Source: Lentisphaeria bacterium UBA1784 (GTDB lineage: Bacteria > Verrucomicrobiota > Lentisphaeria > Victivallales > Victivallaceae). Taken from it: DNA of 14,565 nt. Of this stretch, positions 8,118 to 14,565 are shown piece by piece. The stretch covers positions 1 through 14,565 of the forward strand of contig DCGG01000091.1 of the NCBI GenBank assembly GCA_002315455.1, in the 5' to 3' direction. Position numbers and translations under genes: made by a program. Each line of letters begins with the position of its first letter. The stretch's first letter is position 1. A model generated the notes under the pieces. It was not told the DNA's origin, searched no databases, and saw nothing but the letters and a program-made list of their open reading frames with translations.

Positions 8118-8163
8118 AAAACGGCATCTGCAAGAGAGAGTTCTGTGCAGATGCCGTTTTTTT
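8118..8163 (+). terminator. Strong intrinsic terminator after the decarboxylase, possibly bidirectional
   Basis: A 15-base stem, AAAACGGCATCTGCA (8118-8132), pairs with TGCAGATGCCGTTTT (8146-8160) across a 13-base loop and runs into a T tract (8157-8163), 19 bases after the stop codon. Read from the other strand, the hairpin is followed by TTTTCCGTTTT, so it may also end the minus-strand unit whose last gene stops at 8231. Confidence 0.9.
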
Positions 8164-8230
8164 GTACCGGATCGGCGGAGTTCTCCCCCGCGCCGAAGCG
8201 GAGGGAAAACTCCAATGCGGGAGTTCCAGC

Positions 8231-8650
8231 TCAATAAGCCGCGTTCTGAGCCGCGCCGGCAGGACGGAGGCCGACGCCGGAAGCCTGCATCCGACGCAGG
8301 GAGAGCAGGAAGGGGATCCCGCAGATCTCGGAGGTCTCGGTGACGTTCACGTCAACCAGACGGGTCGCGCCCTTAGCCTTGGCTTCCTTGGTCAGCAGAT
8401 GCATGACGTTCTCCAGCGTTCCGGTGTACTGGAACACGGTGCACTTGCCGTCGCCGTGAGAACTGCCGACGATCAGAGGCAGACCGAGGATGTAGCATCC
8501 GGTGATCTGCACGTGGGAGACGCAAACCGCCTTCATGGAGGAATCCGTCAGGTTGATGGCATTGAACTTCTGGGTGGAGTTCACGCTGGTGCATCCGCAC
8601 AGCACCGCCAGAACCGCCGCCGCGACCGCGAAAACAGACGTCTTTTTCAT
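8231..8650 (-). CDS. Small putative lipoprotein, unknown function
   Basis: This 139-residue protein begins MKKTSVFAVAAAVLAVLCGC, a classic positively charged and hydrophobic signal ending in a lipobox-like LCGC. C20 is the likely lipidated residue; a cysteine at -2 (C18) is unusual. The start at 8650 is fixed by AAGGAG five bases upstream. The same frame is open back into purD, but that is overlap with the purD antisense-phase sequence and has no start signal. The mature part has KAKGATRLVDVNVTETSE, reminiscent of small lipoproteins whose C-terminal domain carries a 'GA-hydrophobic' strand, but I do not recognise a named family. It follows purD by 65 bases and is probably co-transcribed, with the terminator at 8118-8163 beyond it. 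The lipid anchor implies a diderm or secreted envelope role; nothing more specific can be said. Confidence 0.72.
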   Translation of the reverse strand: MKKTSVFAVAAAVLAVLCGCTSVNSTQKFNAINLTDSSMKAVCVSHVQITGCYILGLPLIVGSSHGDGKCTVFQYTGTLENVMHLLTKEAKAKGATRLVDVNVTETSEICGIPFLLSLRRMQASGVGLRPAGAAQNAAY

Positions 8651-8715
8651 TTTTTCTCCTTGGTGAATATTTTTGGACCGCATCGGCGATCCGCTTCTTT
8701 TCTTTTTCCGTACCC

Positions 8716-10002
8716 TTACTTGAGAAACTTCAGCGCTTTTGCGCCGATGTCCCGCCGGCAGAACCCGCCCTCGAAATGGATCTGATCCACGCCCTTGTAG
8801 GCGGCGGCGATAGCCTCCTGAATGGTGGCGCCCGTGGCGGAAACACCCAGCACCCGGCCTCCGGCGGTGACGATGCGGCCCTCCTTGTCGAAGGTCGTGC
8901 CCGCATGGAACACCACGGTCCCGGCGGCGGCGGCCTCCTTCAGGCCGTAGATCGGCGTTCCCTTGGCATACTTTCCGGGATAGCCTCCGGCGGCCATCAC
9001 CACGGAGACGGCAGCATCGGGGGACCATCCGATCCTGGCGGAGGCCAGATCACCGGCGGCGACCTTGGAGAGCACCTCCGGCAGATCGCCCACGAAGCGG
9101 CGCATCACCGGCTGGACTTCGGGATCGCCGAAGCGAACGTTGAACTCCAGCACTTTGGGAACGTTGTTTTCGATCATGAGCCCGATGAAGATCAGGCCGC
9201 GGAAATCCAGTTTATCCTCCTGAAGCCCCTTCAGGAAGGGCGTGAGGATGGTCTTTTGGATCGCCTTCTCCACTTCCGCATTGACCACCGGAGCGGGAGA
9301 GTACGCGCCCATGCCGCCGGTATTGGGACCTTCGTCGTTGTCGAAGACCCGCTTGTGGTCCTGACTGGAAGCCAGAGGAACGATGGTCTTGCCATCGGTG
9401 AGGGCGAGCAGACTTGCTTCCTCTCCGGTGAGAAGTTCCTCGATGACGACCTTGCTTCCGGCGGCGCCGAAGCTGCCCTCGAAGCAGCCCTGCGCGAACT
9501 CCTGCGCTTCTTTGCAGGAACCGGCCACGAGAACGCCCTTCCCGGCGGCGAGACCGTCAGCCTTGACCACGATCCCGGGAGCACCGGAAGCAAACTCTCC
9601 AGCGATGTAGTCCACCGCGGCCTTGGCATCGGTGGCGGTGAAGGAACGGGCGGTGGGGATGCCGTGCTTCACCATGAAACTCTTGGCGAAGTCCTTGCTG
9701 CCCTCCAGACGGGCGGCGGCGGCACCGGGACCGAAGACCAGCAGGCCCTTGGCGCGGAATACGTCCGCTACGCCGGCACAAAGGGGAGCCTCCGGACCGA
9801 CCACGGTGAGATCGATGGCGTGTTCCGCCGCGAAGGCGGCCAGTTTTTCCAGTTCATTCACCTGAATTGGAACGCACTGGGCGTCCGCGGCGATGCCGGC
9901 GTTTCCGGGGGCGCAGTAGATCTTTTCCACGCCCTTGCCGGACTTGAGTTTCCAGACCAGCGCGTGTTCGCGCCCGCCGGAACCGATCACCAGAATGTTC
10001 AT
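8716..10002 (-). CDS. purD: Phosphoribosylamine-glycine ligase (GAR synthetase)
   Basis: This 428-residue protein is full length for PurD, which joins glycine to 5-phosphoribosylamine using ATP, the second step of de novo purine synthesis. The N-terminal domain opens with NILVIGSGGREHAL. The ATP-grasp core follows with VVKADGLAAGKGV, SSQDHKRVFDNDEGPNTGGMG and LEFNVRFGDPE, the last carrying metal and ATP ligands. The C-terminal part has the expected AGGYPG and GGRVLGV stretches. The start is set by AAAGGA eight bases before ATG 10002. It lies 88 bases after ftsQ and 65 bases before a small lipoprotein gene, so it may be part of the same minus-strand transcript. The other purine gene in the window, purO, is in a separate unit on the plus strand. 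Confidence 0.96.
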   Translation of the reverse strand: MNILVIGSGGREHALVWKLKSGKGVEKIYCAPGNAGIAADAQCVPIQVNELEKLAAFAAEHAIDLTVVGPEAPLCAGVADVFRAKGLLVFGPGAAAARLEGSKDFAKSFMVKHGIPTARSFTATDAKAAVDYIAGEFASGAPGIVVKADGLAAGKGVLVAGSCKEAQEFAQGCFEGSFGAAGSKVVIEELLTGEEASLLALTDGKTIVPLASSQDHKRVFDNDEGPNTGGMGAYSPAPVVNAEVEKAIQKTILTPFLKGLQEDKLDFRGLIFIGLMIENNVPKVLEFNVRFGDPEVQPVMRRFVGDLPEVLSKVAAGDLASARIGWSPDAAVSVVMAAGGYPGKYAKGTPIYGLKEAAAAGTVVFHAGTTFDKEGRIVTAGGRVLGVSATGATIQEAIAAAYKGVDQIHFEGGFCRRDIGAKALKFLK

Positions 10003-10090
10003 GAGTTTTCCTTTACGTTATCTGCTGAAACTGAGTTTCCGTTCAAAAATCTTCCCCGTCCACATGCCCGCTCCGCAGCCGGAACCGGGA

Positions 10091-10930
10091 TCAATCAATG
10101 ACCACCTGCCCCTTGTAAGAGAGGTCGAAACTGGCGCGGTCGTCGCCGGCGCGTCCGGCGTCGATGATGGCGCTCTCCAGGGCGCTGAGCATGAAGGCGA
10201 ATCCCCGGTTCTTCCGGGGAAACACCACGCGGAAATTCTTCTGATCGCGGTAGCGGATCCAAAACACCAGTTTATCCGGGTCGGACAGTTGGACCAGACG
10301 GATCGAGATGTTCTGCCCGCTTCCCAGCACGGCCATGATGAGGTCCAGTCCGGGCAGAATGGACTCCAGAGGTTTCCGGGTACGGTATGCGGCGTTGACG
10401 GCGGAGGCGGAGGGCCCGTAGATGATCGGCAGATTCCACTTCGCGCCCATGGATTCCGAGCGGGGGATCACGTATCCCTTCTCGTCCACCACCCACGGAT
10501 AGCCCCGGTACTGAAGCAACGCCCGGGGAAAGCGCTCGACAAGGCGCAACTCCACGGTGTCGGGCAGGACGGGGATGACCTGTGCGGATTCGATCCCAGC
10601 CACGTCCTGCAGGCGCAGCCGCAGTTCCCGGTAGTCCAGCGCAAAGAGGTTGGTGCCGGGTTCCAGGCCGATCCGGGAGGCCAATTTGCGTTCCTTGCCG
10701 TTCCAATAACCATCCCGCTGGCTGACCACCCGGACGGAACGGAGGACAAAGCGGTTGTTCCGGGTGAACCAAGTGGTCTTGGCCTCCCAGAAGAGCCAAC
10801 ACGCACCGGCGCAGATGCAGGCGAGCAGCGTCAGCGAAAGCAGCGCAACGGTGCGGCGGCTGATCCGGCTCCCGGACTTCGAGGAGCTGGTCCCGCGTTT
10901 GGCATCAGTGTTTTTTTTCGTCGTACTCAT
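10091..10930 (-). CDS. ftsQ: FtsQ/DivIB-like cell division protein with POTRA domain
   Basis: This 279-residue protein has the layout of FtsQ. It has a short basic cytoplasmic tail rich in Lys, Ser and Thr, one membrane segment (about residues 27-47) and an external POTRA domain starting at FVLRSVRV (about 61). Matching features are GLEPGTNLFALDYRELRLRL followed by VAGIESAQVIPVLPDTVELRLVERFP and then WVVDEKGYVIP, all in the order seen in FtsQ. FtsQ links FtsB/FtsL to the divisome at the septum. In most bacteria the gene lies in the dcw cluster beside ftsA and ftsZ; here it sits between purD and a lipoprotein gene. The ATG at 10930 has no strong Shine-Dalgarno upstream (only GAAAA), so translation may be weak or the start may differ slightly. 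Sequence divergence is high, so the family call rests mainly on architecture and the POTRA pattern. Confidence 0.78.
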   Translation of the reverse strand: MSTTKKNTDAKRGTSSSKSGSRISRRTVALLSLTLLACICAGACWLFWEAKTTWFTRNNRFVLRSVRVVSQRDGYWNGKERKLASRIGLEPGTNLFALDYRELRLRLQDVAGIESAQVIPVLPDTVELRLVERFPRALLQYRGYPWVVDEKGYVIPRSESMGAKWNLPIIYGPSASAVNAAYRTRKPLESILPGLDLIMAVLGSGQNISIRLVQLSDPDKLVFWIRYRDQKNFRVVFPRKNRGFAFMLSALESAIIDAGRAGDDRASFDLSYKGQVVID

Positions 10931-10993
10931 AATGTTTTCAGGATAATATAAACGATGAAATGATTTTTTTCATCCCTTTCGGAAAAAAACCCG

Positions 10994-11569
10994 TTATTTT
11001 TCTTTGTTGGCGCGGAAGTGGAGCACGTCCAGCCGGCTGGAAGCCTTCACCGTCTTGAGGTTCAGTTCCGCGCGGATGAAGTAGCGGCGTTCGGTGCCCG
11101 GCTTGACGTCGAGAAACTCCGCGAAGGAGAGTTTCCGGCGGATGGTGACCAGATTTCCCGGGTTCAGTTCCATGGGGTAGCGGACGATGCGCTCGGAATA
11201 ATCCGGGCCGAGGGGGATCCAGTTCTGGGGGTTTGGTTCCGCCATATCCGGAGTCCACGGCTGGCAGAACAGCTTGAGGTTTGCCTCCGCCACGGTGAAC
11301 CAATCGTTGATGCAGATGGTGTTTTTCCCCGTGTTCTGCAGAGAGTAGGTGACGAAGGTCTCGCATCCGCCGGGCAGGACCACGGGGGAGACCAGTTTCA
11401 GTTCCAGCTGGTAATCCTTCAGCGGTTTGTAATCGGCTTGGGGCAGAACGCCCCCGATGTTTTTCTGCTTCACCGTCTCGCTGACGCAGCCGGCGAGAAA
11501 AAGCACCGGAAGTGCCAGCAGAAGTCCGATCATCGTCCGCCAACGAAGAGAGCCATTGTTTTCGTGCAT
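10994..11569 (-). CDS. Putative lipoprotein with predicted beta-sandwich domain, unknown function
   Basis: This 191-residue protein has an N-terminal basic stretch (LRWR), a hydrophobic core and a clean lipobox, LAGC, with C28 as the likely lipidated cysteine. The frame is open upstream to an ATG at 11623, but the ATG at 11569 is preceded by AGGAGA at eight bases and gives a proper signal peptide, so I use it. The mature part has alternating hydrophobic strands (LELKLVSPVVLPGG, FVTYSLQNTGKNTI, MELNPGNLVTIRRKL), suggesting an immunoglobulin-like or BsuPI-like beta-sandwich. I do not recognise a named family. It lies 66 bases after dnaG and 63 bases before ftsQ on the same strand. A periplasmic or outer-membrane-facing envelope role is the only safe inference. 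Confidence 0.75.
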   Translation of the reverse strand: MHENNGSLRWRTMIGLLLALPVLFLAGCVSETVKQKNIGGVLPQADYKPLKDYQLELKLVSPVVLPGGCETFVTYSLQNTGKNTICINDWFTVAEANLKLFCQPWTPDMAEPNPQNWIPLGPDYSERIVRYPMELNPGNLVTIRRKLSFAEFLDVKPGTERRYFIRAELNLKTVKASSRLDVLHFRANKEK

Positions 11570-11635
11570 GATGATATTCTCCTGTTTCGAAGTTTTACCT
11601 TGATGGTCCTGTCTCATTTTCATTTTCCGTCCAAA

Positions 11636-13432
11636 TCAGCGGATCGCATTGATCTCCGCCAAAAGTTTCCCGCGGAGATCCGGATCGGTCTCCTGCCGCA
11701 GTTTCTGAAGCAGTTCGCTCTTCCGGCGCCGGACCCAGGCGAGACGCCAGTTCCGGAACGCCGCCGGGACCGCCTCATCCACCCGGTCGGTCGCATCGCA
11801 GTGGGTCATCAGCACCCGACTCACGTCCGGGTCCGGGTGCTCCAGAAGCATGGTATTGATCTGCCCCGGGGCCTCGGAAAACTCCTCGTTGAGGGCGGCG
11901 CCGATCACGATGTTCAGCGCGGCACCAGCCGGATTATCGGAGGAGGGTTCCCCTTCCGGAAGCAGTTCGGCCAGCTTCCGCGCCGCGTTTTCGGAATTGA
12001 TCGCCAACTCCAGCAATCCCAGCAATTCCTGATGCAGAGGGTCCCGGGCCGGCTTGGAGGAGGAAGCCGTGCTTTGGCGGCGCTCCTCCCGGAAGTTCTC
12101 CCGGCGGTCGTTCTGGTCGCGGATACGATCCAGTTCGGCAGAGACGGCGGCCTCGCTGACGCGGAGCATCTCCGCCGTGCGGCGGACCGAAAGTTCCAGT
12201 TCCACCGGATTGGGGATCAGCCGCAGATAGTTGGCGATATAAGCGGCGGCGCGGCCCCGTCCGGAGGCGCTCTCCATGTCGAACGCGGTACCGAGCCCCT
12301 CCTGAACGATCTCCAACCAGCCCACGGAGTTTGCGAGGGCCTCCTGTAGAGCCTCCGGACCGCTGGTGCGGTAAAGTTCATCGGGATCTTTGCCGCCGGG
12401 GATACGCATGACTTTCAGCTCCACGCCGAGGGGCAGCAGGATCTCCGCCGCCCGCAGAACCGCTTTCTGCCCGGCGCCATCGGAGTCAAAGGCGAGGACC
12501 ATCCGGTCGGTATAGCGCCGGAGGATCCGCGCCTGATCCGGCGTGAAGGCCGTTCCGAGGGGGGCCACTGCGCACTGGATCCCGGCCCGGTGGAAGGCGA
12601 TGGTGTCCAACTGTCCTTCGCAGAGGACGGCGCACCGATCCCGGCCCATGGCCTGCCGGGCCAGCGGCAGGGCGTAGAGCAAATGACCCTTATGGAAGAC
12701 GGGGGTATCGCCGGTGTTGACGTATTTGCGGCCGTCCTGAGGCTTTGGTTCCAAAGTCCGTCCGCTAAAACCGACGCCGCGGCCGTGTTCGTTCTCGATG
12801 GTGAACATGAGCCGCCCCCGGAACTGGTCGAAGAGCCGTCCGGAATCCTCGTGGAACCGGATGACTCCGGCCTTCAGCATGTCGGCATCGGAAAATTTGC
12901 ACCTCCGCCCGAACTCCAATCCGGCGGTCCAGCCGTCTGGGGCGCACCCGATCTTGAAGCGCTGGGCGATCTCCTCCGGGATACCCCGGTCCCGCAGATA
13001 TTTCGCGGCGGGACTGTCAGGAAAGGAGGTCCGGTTTTTGCAGAAAAATTCACTGAATTTCTCGTTGATGGCGAAGAGCCGTTCCCGCTCGTCGGAACGC
13101 TGTTTCGAACTCCCGTCCCCGCCGCTCCGGTCGGACTTCTCGGGCAGGATGATCCCCGCGCGGGAGGCGAGGATCTGCAAAGCGTCCGGGAAAGGCAGGT
13201 TCTCCTTGTCCATCATGAAGCGGAAGACGTCCCCGCCCTTGCCGCATCCGAAGCAGTGGTAAATCTGCTTGTCCGGTGACACCGAGAACGACGGTGTTTT
13301 TTCGCTGTGGAAGGGACAGAGCCCGAACTGATTTGAGCCCGATTTTTTGGTCAGGCGCACATATGAGCCAACCACATCGACTATATCGTTTCGCTCAATG
13401 AGCTCCTGTAAAAAGTTTTCGGGGAAAGCCAC
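11636..13432 (-). CDS. dnaG: DNA primase, apparently a hybrid of two source genomes near codons 52-64
   Basis: DnaG makes the RNA primers for replication. The 598-residue frame is intact. The N-terminal zinc finger has C39, H42, C60 and C63 (LCPFHSEKTPSF, YHCFGCG). The TOPRIM catalytic domain has E272 in LCEGQLD and D316/D318 in AFDSDGAG. A divergent C-terminal helicase-binding region follows. The start is GTG 13432, with AGGTGA just upstream. Codon choice changes sharply: codons 1-57 use TTA, ATA, CGA, TCA, ACA and ATT, while from about codon 58 the gene uses the G/C-ending style of the rest of the window. The first 60 residues look clostridial (RNDIVDVVGSYVRLTKKSGS), the remainder does not. 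The switch falls in the strongly conserved zinc-finger stretch. The protein as written may therefore not exist in any cell. Confidence 0.85.
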   Translation of the reverse strand: MAFPENFLQELIERNDIVDVVGSYVRLTKKSGSNQFGLCPFHSEKTPSFSVSPDKQIYHCFGCGKGGDVFRFMMDKENLPFPDALQILASRAGIILPEKSDRSGGDGSSKQRSDERERLFAINEKFSEFFCKNRTSFPDSPAAKYLRDRGIPEEIAQRFKIGCAPDGWTAGLEFGRRCKFSDADMLKAGVIRFHEDSGRLFDQFRGRLMFTIENEHGRGVGFSGRTLEPKPQDGRKYVNTGDTPVFHKGHLLYALPLARQAMGRDRCAVLCEGQLDTIAFHRAGIQCAVAPLGTAFTPDQARILRRYTDRMVLAFDSDGAGQKAVLRAAEILLPLGVELKVMRIPGGKDPDELYRTSGPEALQEALANSVGWLEIVQEGLGTAFDMESASGRGRAAAYIANYLRLIPNPVELELSVRRTAEMLRVSEAAVSAELDRIRDQNDRRENFREERRQSTASSSKPARDPLHQELLGLLELAINSENAARKLAELLPEGEPSSDNPAGAALNIVIGAALNEEFSEAPGQINTMLLEHPDPDVSRVLMTHCDATDRVDEAVPAAFRNWRLAWVRRRKSELLQKLRQETDPDLRGKLLAEINAIR

Positions 13433-13465
13433 TGTGTCACCTGCCTTTCTTATATCATGTGATAC

Positions 13466-14470
13466 TCATTTTACCGTCCATGCGGCGGGGATAAAGATAT
13501 CGCTGTATTTTTCCATTGCAAAGCTGTCCGTCATGCCGGACACGTAATCGCAGACGGCCCGGTCTACTCCCTCTCTGTCAGCGATGAGCTGAAGCTCGGG
13601 AGGAAGAAGCTCGACGTGCTTCACGTAGTAGCCGTAAATGCCGTTTATGATCCCGTCGACCTTGCTCTCCTCGCCCTTTGCGCGGGGATTAACATACACG
13701 TCGGAGTACATGAAGCTGTGGAAGCAGTCGAAGGCCTCCTGCATCTCTGGGGACATCCTTATCTCCCCGTCTCCGCTGTTATATATGAGGTCCTGAATGA
13801 GCGAGTTTATCCTCACGCTGTTGCGGTCACCGCACCTTTCGCGCACAAGCGCGGGAACATCCTCGGGACATAAAAGGCCTGCTCTTATCGTATCGTCGAG
13901 GTCGTGATTTATGTATGCTATGCGGTCTGCAAATCGAACTATAGTCGCCTCAAGCGTATCGTCGGGAGCGCCGTGGGTGTGATTTAAGATACCCATTCTC
14001 GTCTCGTAGCAGAGATTGAGTCCCCTGCCGTCACGCTCTAAAACATCGACGACTCTCAGGCTCTGCTTATAGTGCTTGAAGCCGTCGGGGTGTATCTTAT
14101 TGAGTGCCCTCTCGCCCGCATGACCGAAGGGAGTGTGGCCGAGGTCGTGACCGAGAGACATTGCCTCGGCAAGATCCTCGTTTAGTCCGAGAGCACGGGC
14201 AGCCGTCCTCGCAAGGCGGGAGACCTCAAGCGTGTGAGTCAGTCTCGTGCGGTAATGGTCGCCCTCGGGCTGAAGAAATACCTGCGTCTTGTGCTTTAAT
14301 CGGCGGAAGGATTTCGAGTGCGTGATTCTGTCGATATCGCGCTGAAAGCAGGTGCGTATCTCGCACTCGGGCTCATAGACGGGTCTTCCCTTCGATTCTG
14401 CCGACAGCACACCGTACCCGCAGATAAATGCTCTCTCCGCGTTTTCGCGAAGCTCTCTCGGACAGGACAT
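13466..14470 (-). CDS. dgt: dNTP triphosphohydrolase, Dgt-like HD-domain protein (clostridial type)
   Basis: This 334-residue protein is an HD-superfamily deoxynucleoside triphosphate triphosphohydrolase, which splits dNTPs to nucleoside and triphosphate and so lowers dNTP pools. The metal ligands are visible: H79 in RLTHTLEV, H108-D109 in GHDLGHTPFGH, and D182 in RFADRIAYINHDLDD. The N-terminal SKSFRRLKHKTQVF block is also typical. Length fits the short clostridial form rather than the roughly 500-residue E. coli enzyme. The start at 14470 is chosen over an ATG at 14503 because AGGGGGAA lies just upstream and family homology begins there. It precedes dnaG by 33 bases on the same strand, the order known from many Clostridia, where rpoD follows dnaG. 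Base and codon use differ from everything left of about 13,250. Confidence 0.9.
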   Translation of the reverse strand: MSCPRELRENAERAFICGYGVLSAESKGRPVYEPECEIRTCFQRDIDRITHSKSFRRLKHKTQVFLQPEGDHYRTRLTHTLEVSRLARTAARALGLNEDLAEAMSLGHDLGHTPFGHAGERALNKIHPDGFKHYKQSLRVVDVLERDGRGLNLCYETRMGILNHTHGAPDDTLEATIVRFADRIAYINHDLDDTIRAGLLCPEDVPALVRERCGDRNSVRINSLIQDLIYNSGDGEIRMSPEMQEAFDCFHSFMYSDVYVNPRAKGEESKVDGIINGIYGYYVKHVELLPPELQLIADREGVDRAVCDYVSGMTDSFAMEKYSDIFIPAAWTVK

Positions 14471-14484
14471 AGCATTTCCCCCTG

Positions 14485-14528
14485 AAATAAAAATAGGCAT
14501 CAAACGCTTTGCTTCGTCTGATACCTAT
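14485..14528 (-). terminator. Intrinsic terminator or leader hairpin upstream of dgt
   Basis: On the minus strand, ATAGGTATCA (14528-14519) pairs with TGATGCCTAT (14502-14493), ten pairs including one G-T wobble, followed at once by TTTTTATTT. This is the form of an intrinsic terminator for a gene further upstream outside the window, or a leader attenuator for dgt, whose ATG is 15 bases beyond the T tract. The plus strand is also followed by a T tract, but ten bases away. Confidence 0.7.
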
Positions 14529-14565
14529 ATACGCCTTATTTTTTTATTTCCCTTTATTTTTTTAT

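Noticed and set aside
8675..8692. Seven-base hairpin (GGACCGC / GCGATCC) between purD and the lipoprotein gene
   Set aside because: On the minus strand it is followed by A residues rather than T residues, so it is not a terminator for purD. It may be chance in G+C-rich DNA.
8231..9028. A 265-codon minus-strand frame that would fuse purD-overlapping sequence to the lipoprotein
   Set aside because: The lipoprotein has its own strong Shine-Dalgarno, start and signal peptide at 8650; the upstream part is an out-of-frame reading of purD.
8776..10101. A 441-codon plus-strand open frame antisense to purD
   Set aside because: Shadow of purD, with Gly/His-rich composition and no motif or ribosome-binding site.
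11570..11623. N-terminal extension of the lipoprotein to an ATG at 11623
   Set aside because: It would bury the signal peptide behind 18 charged residues, and the ATG at 11569 has a good Shine-Dalgarno.
11018..12349. A 443-codon plus-strand open frame antisense to dnaG and the lipoprotein gene
   Set aside because: It crosses two well-supported genes on the other strand and shows no homology.
1..14565. A new defence, mobile or RNA system, CRISPR array, tRNA or insertion sequence
   Set aside because: I looked for repeats, transposase, integrase and nuclease motifs and cloverleaf arms and found none that stood up. All sizeable genes but two lipoproteins and a broken membrane gene fall in known housekeeping families.

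Overview
The window looks like two pieces of DNA from different bacteria joined inside one gene. Positions 1 to about 13,250 are G+C-rich (a hand count of 9061-9120 gives 40 of 60) and have one consistent codon style. The gene content there is a dideoxysugar enzyme, a PurO-type IMP cyclohydrolase, a Rep-like helicase, a U32 'peptidase', a fold-III ornithine/lysine decarboxylase, PurD, FtsQ, two lipoproteins and most of DnaG. The lipoproteins and FtsQ indicate a diderm. My best guess is the PVC group, perhaps Lentisphaerae/Victivallales from a gut, but this is inference. From about 13,280 to the end, base and codon use change (29 of 60 G+C at 14041-14100). The dgt gene followed by the dnaG start is a gene order typical of Clostridia, and the DnaG N-terminus reads like that group.

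Layout: 2-649 (+) is the 3' end of an RfbH/E1-type dehydratase for 3,6-dideoxyhexoses. 666-1771 (+) is a membrane protein broken by at least two frameshifts; with RfbH it looks like the edge of a surface-polysaccharide locus. 1881-4555 (+) holds purO and a Rep/UvrD helicase, overlapping by ATGA. 4599-6677 (-) is a U32 family protein, convergent with the helicase. 6678-6910 is a divergent intergenic region with a dyad. 6911-8098 (+) is the decarboxylase, ended by a strong terminator at 8118-8163. From there to the right end everything is on the minus strand. In transcription order it is dgt, dnaG, lipoprotein, ftsQ, purD, lipoprotein.

How the genes fit together: purD (early) and purO (last step) both belong to de novo IMP synthesis but sit in separate units. 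DnaG and the helicase serve replication, FtsQ division, and the decarboxylase polyamine synthesis. This is mostly housekeeping DNA. I found no convincing new defence, mobile or metabolic system. The most notable points are the compositional break inside dnaG, the frameshifted membrane gene, the bacterial PurO, and the dyad upstream of the decarboxylase. There is no tRNA, rRNA, CRISPR array, insertion sequence or phage gene that I can support.
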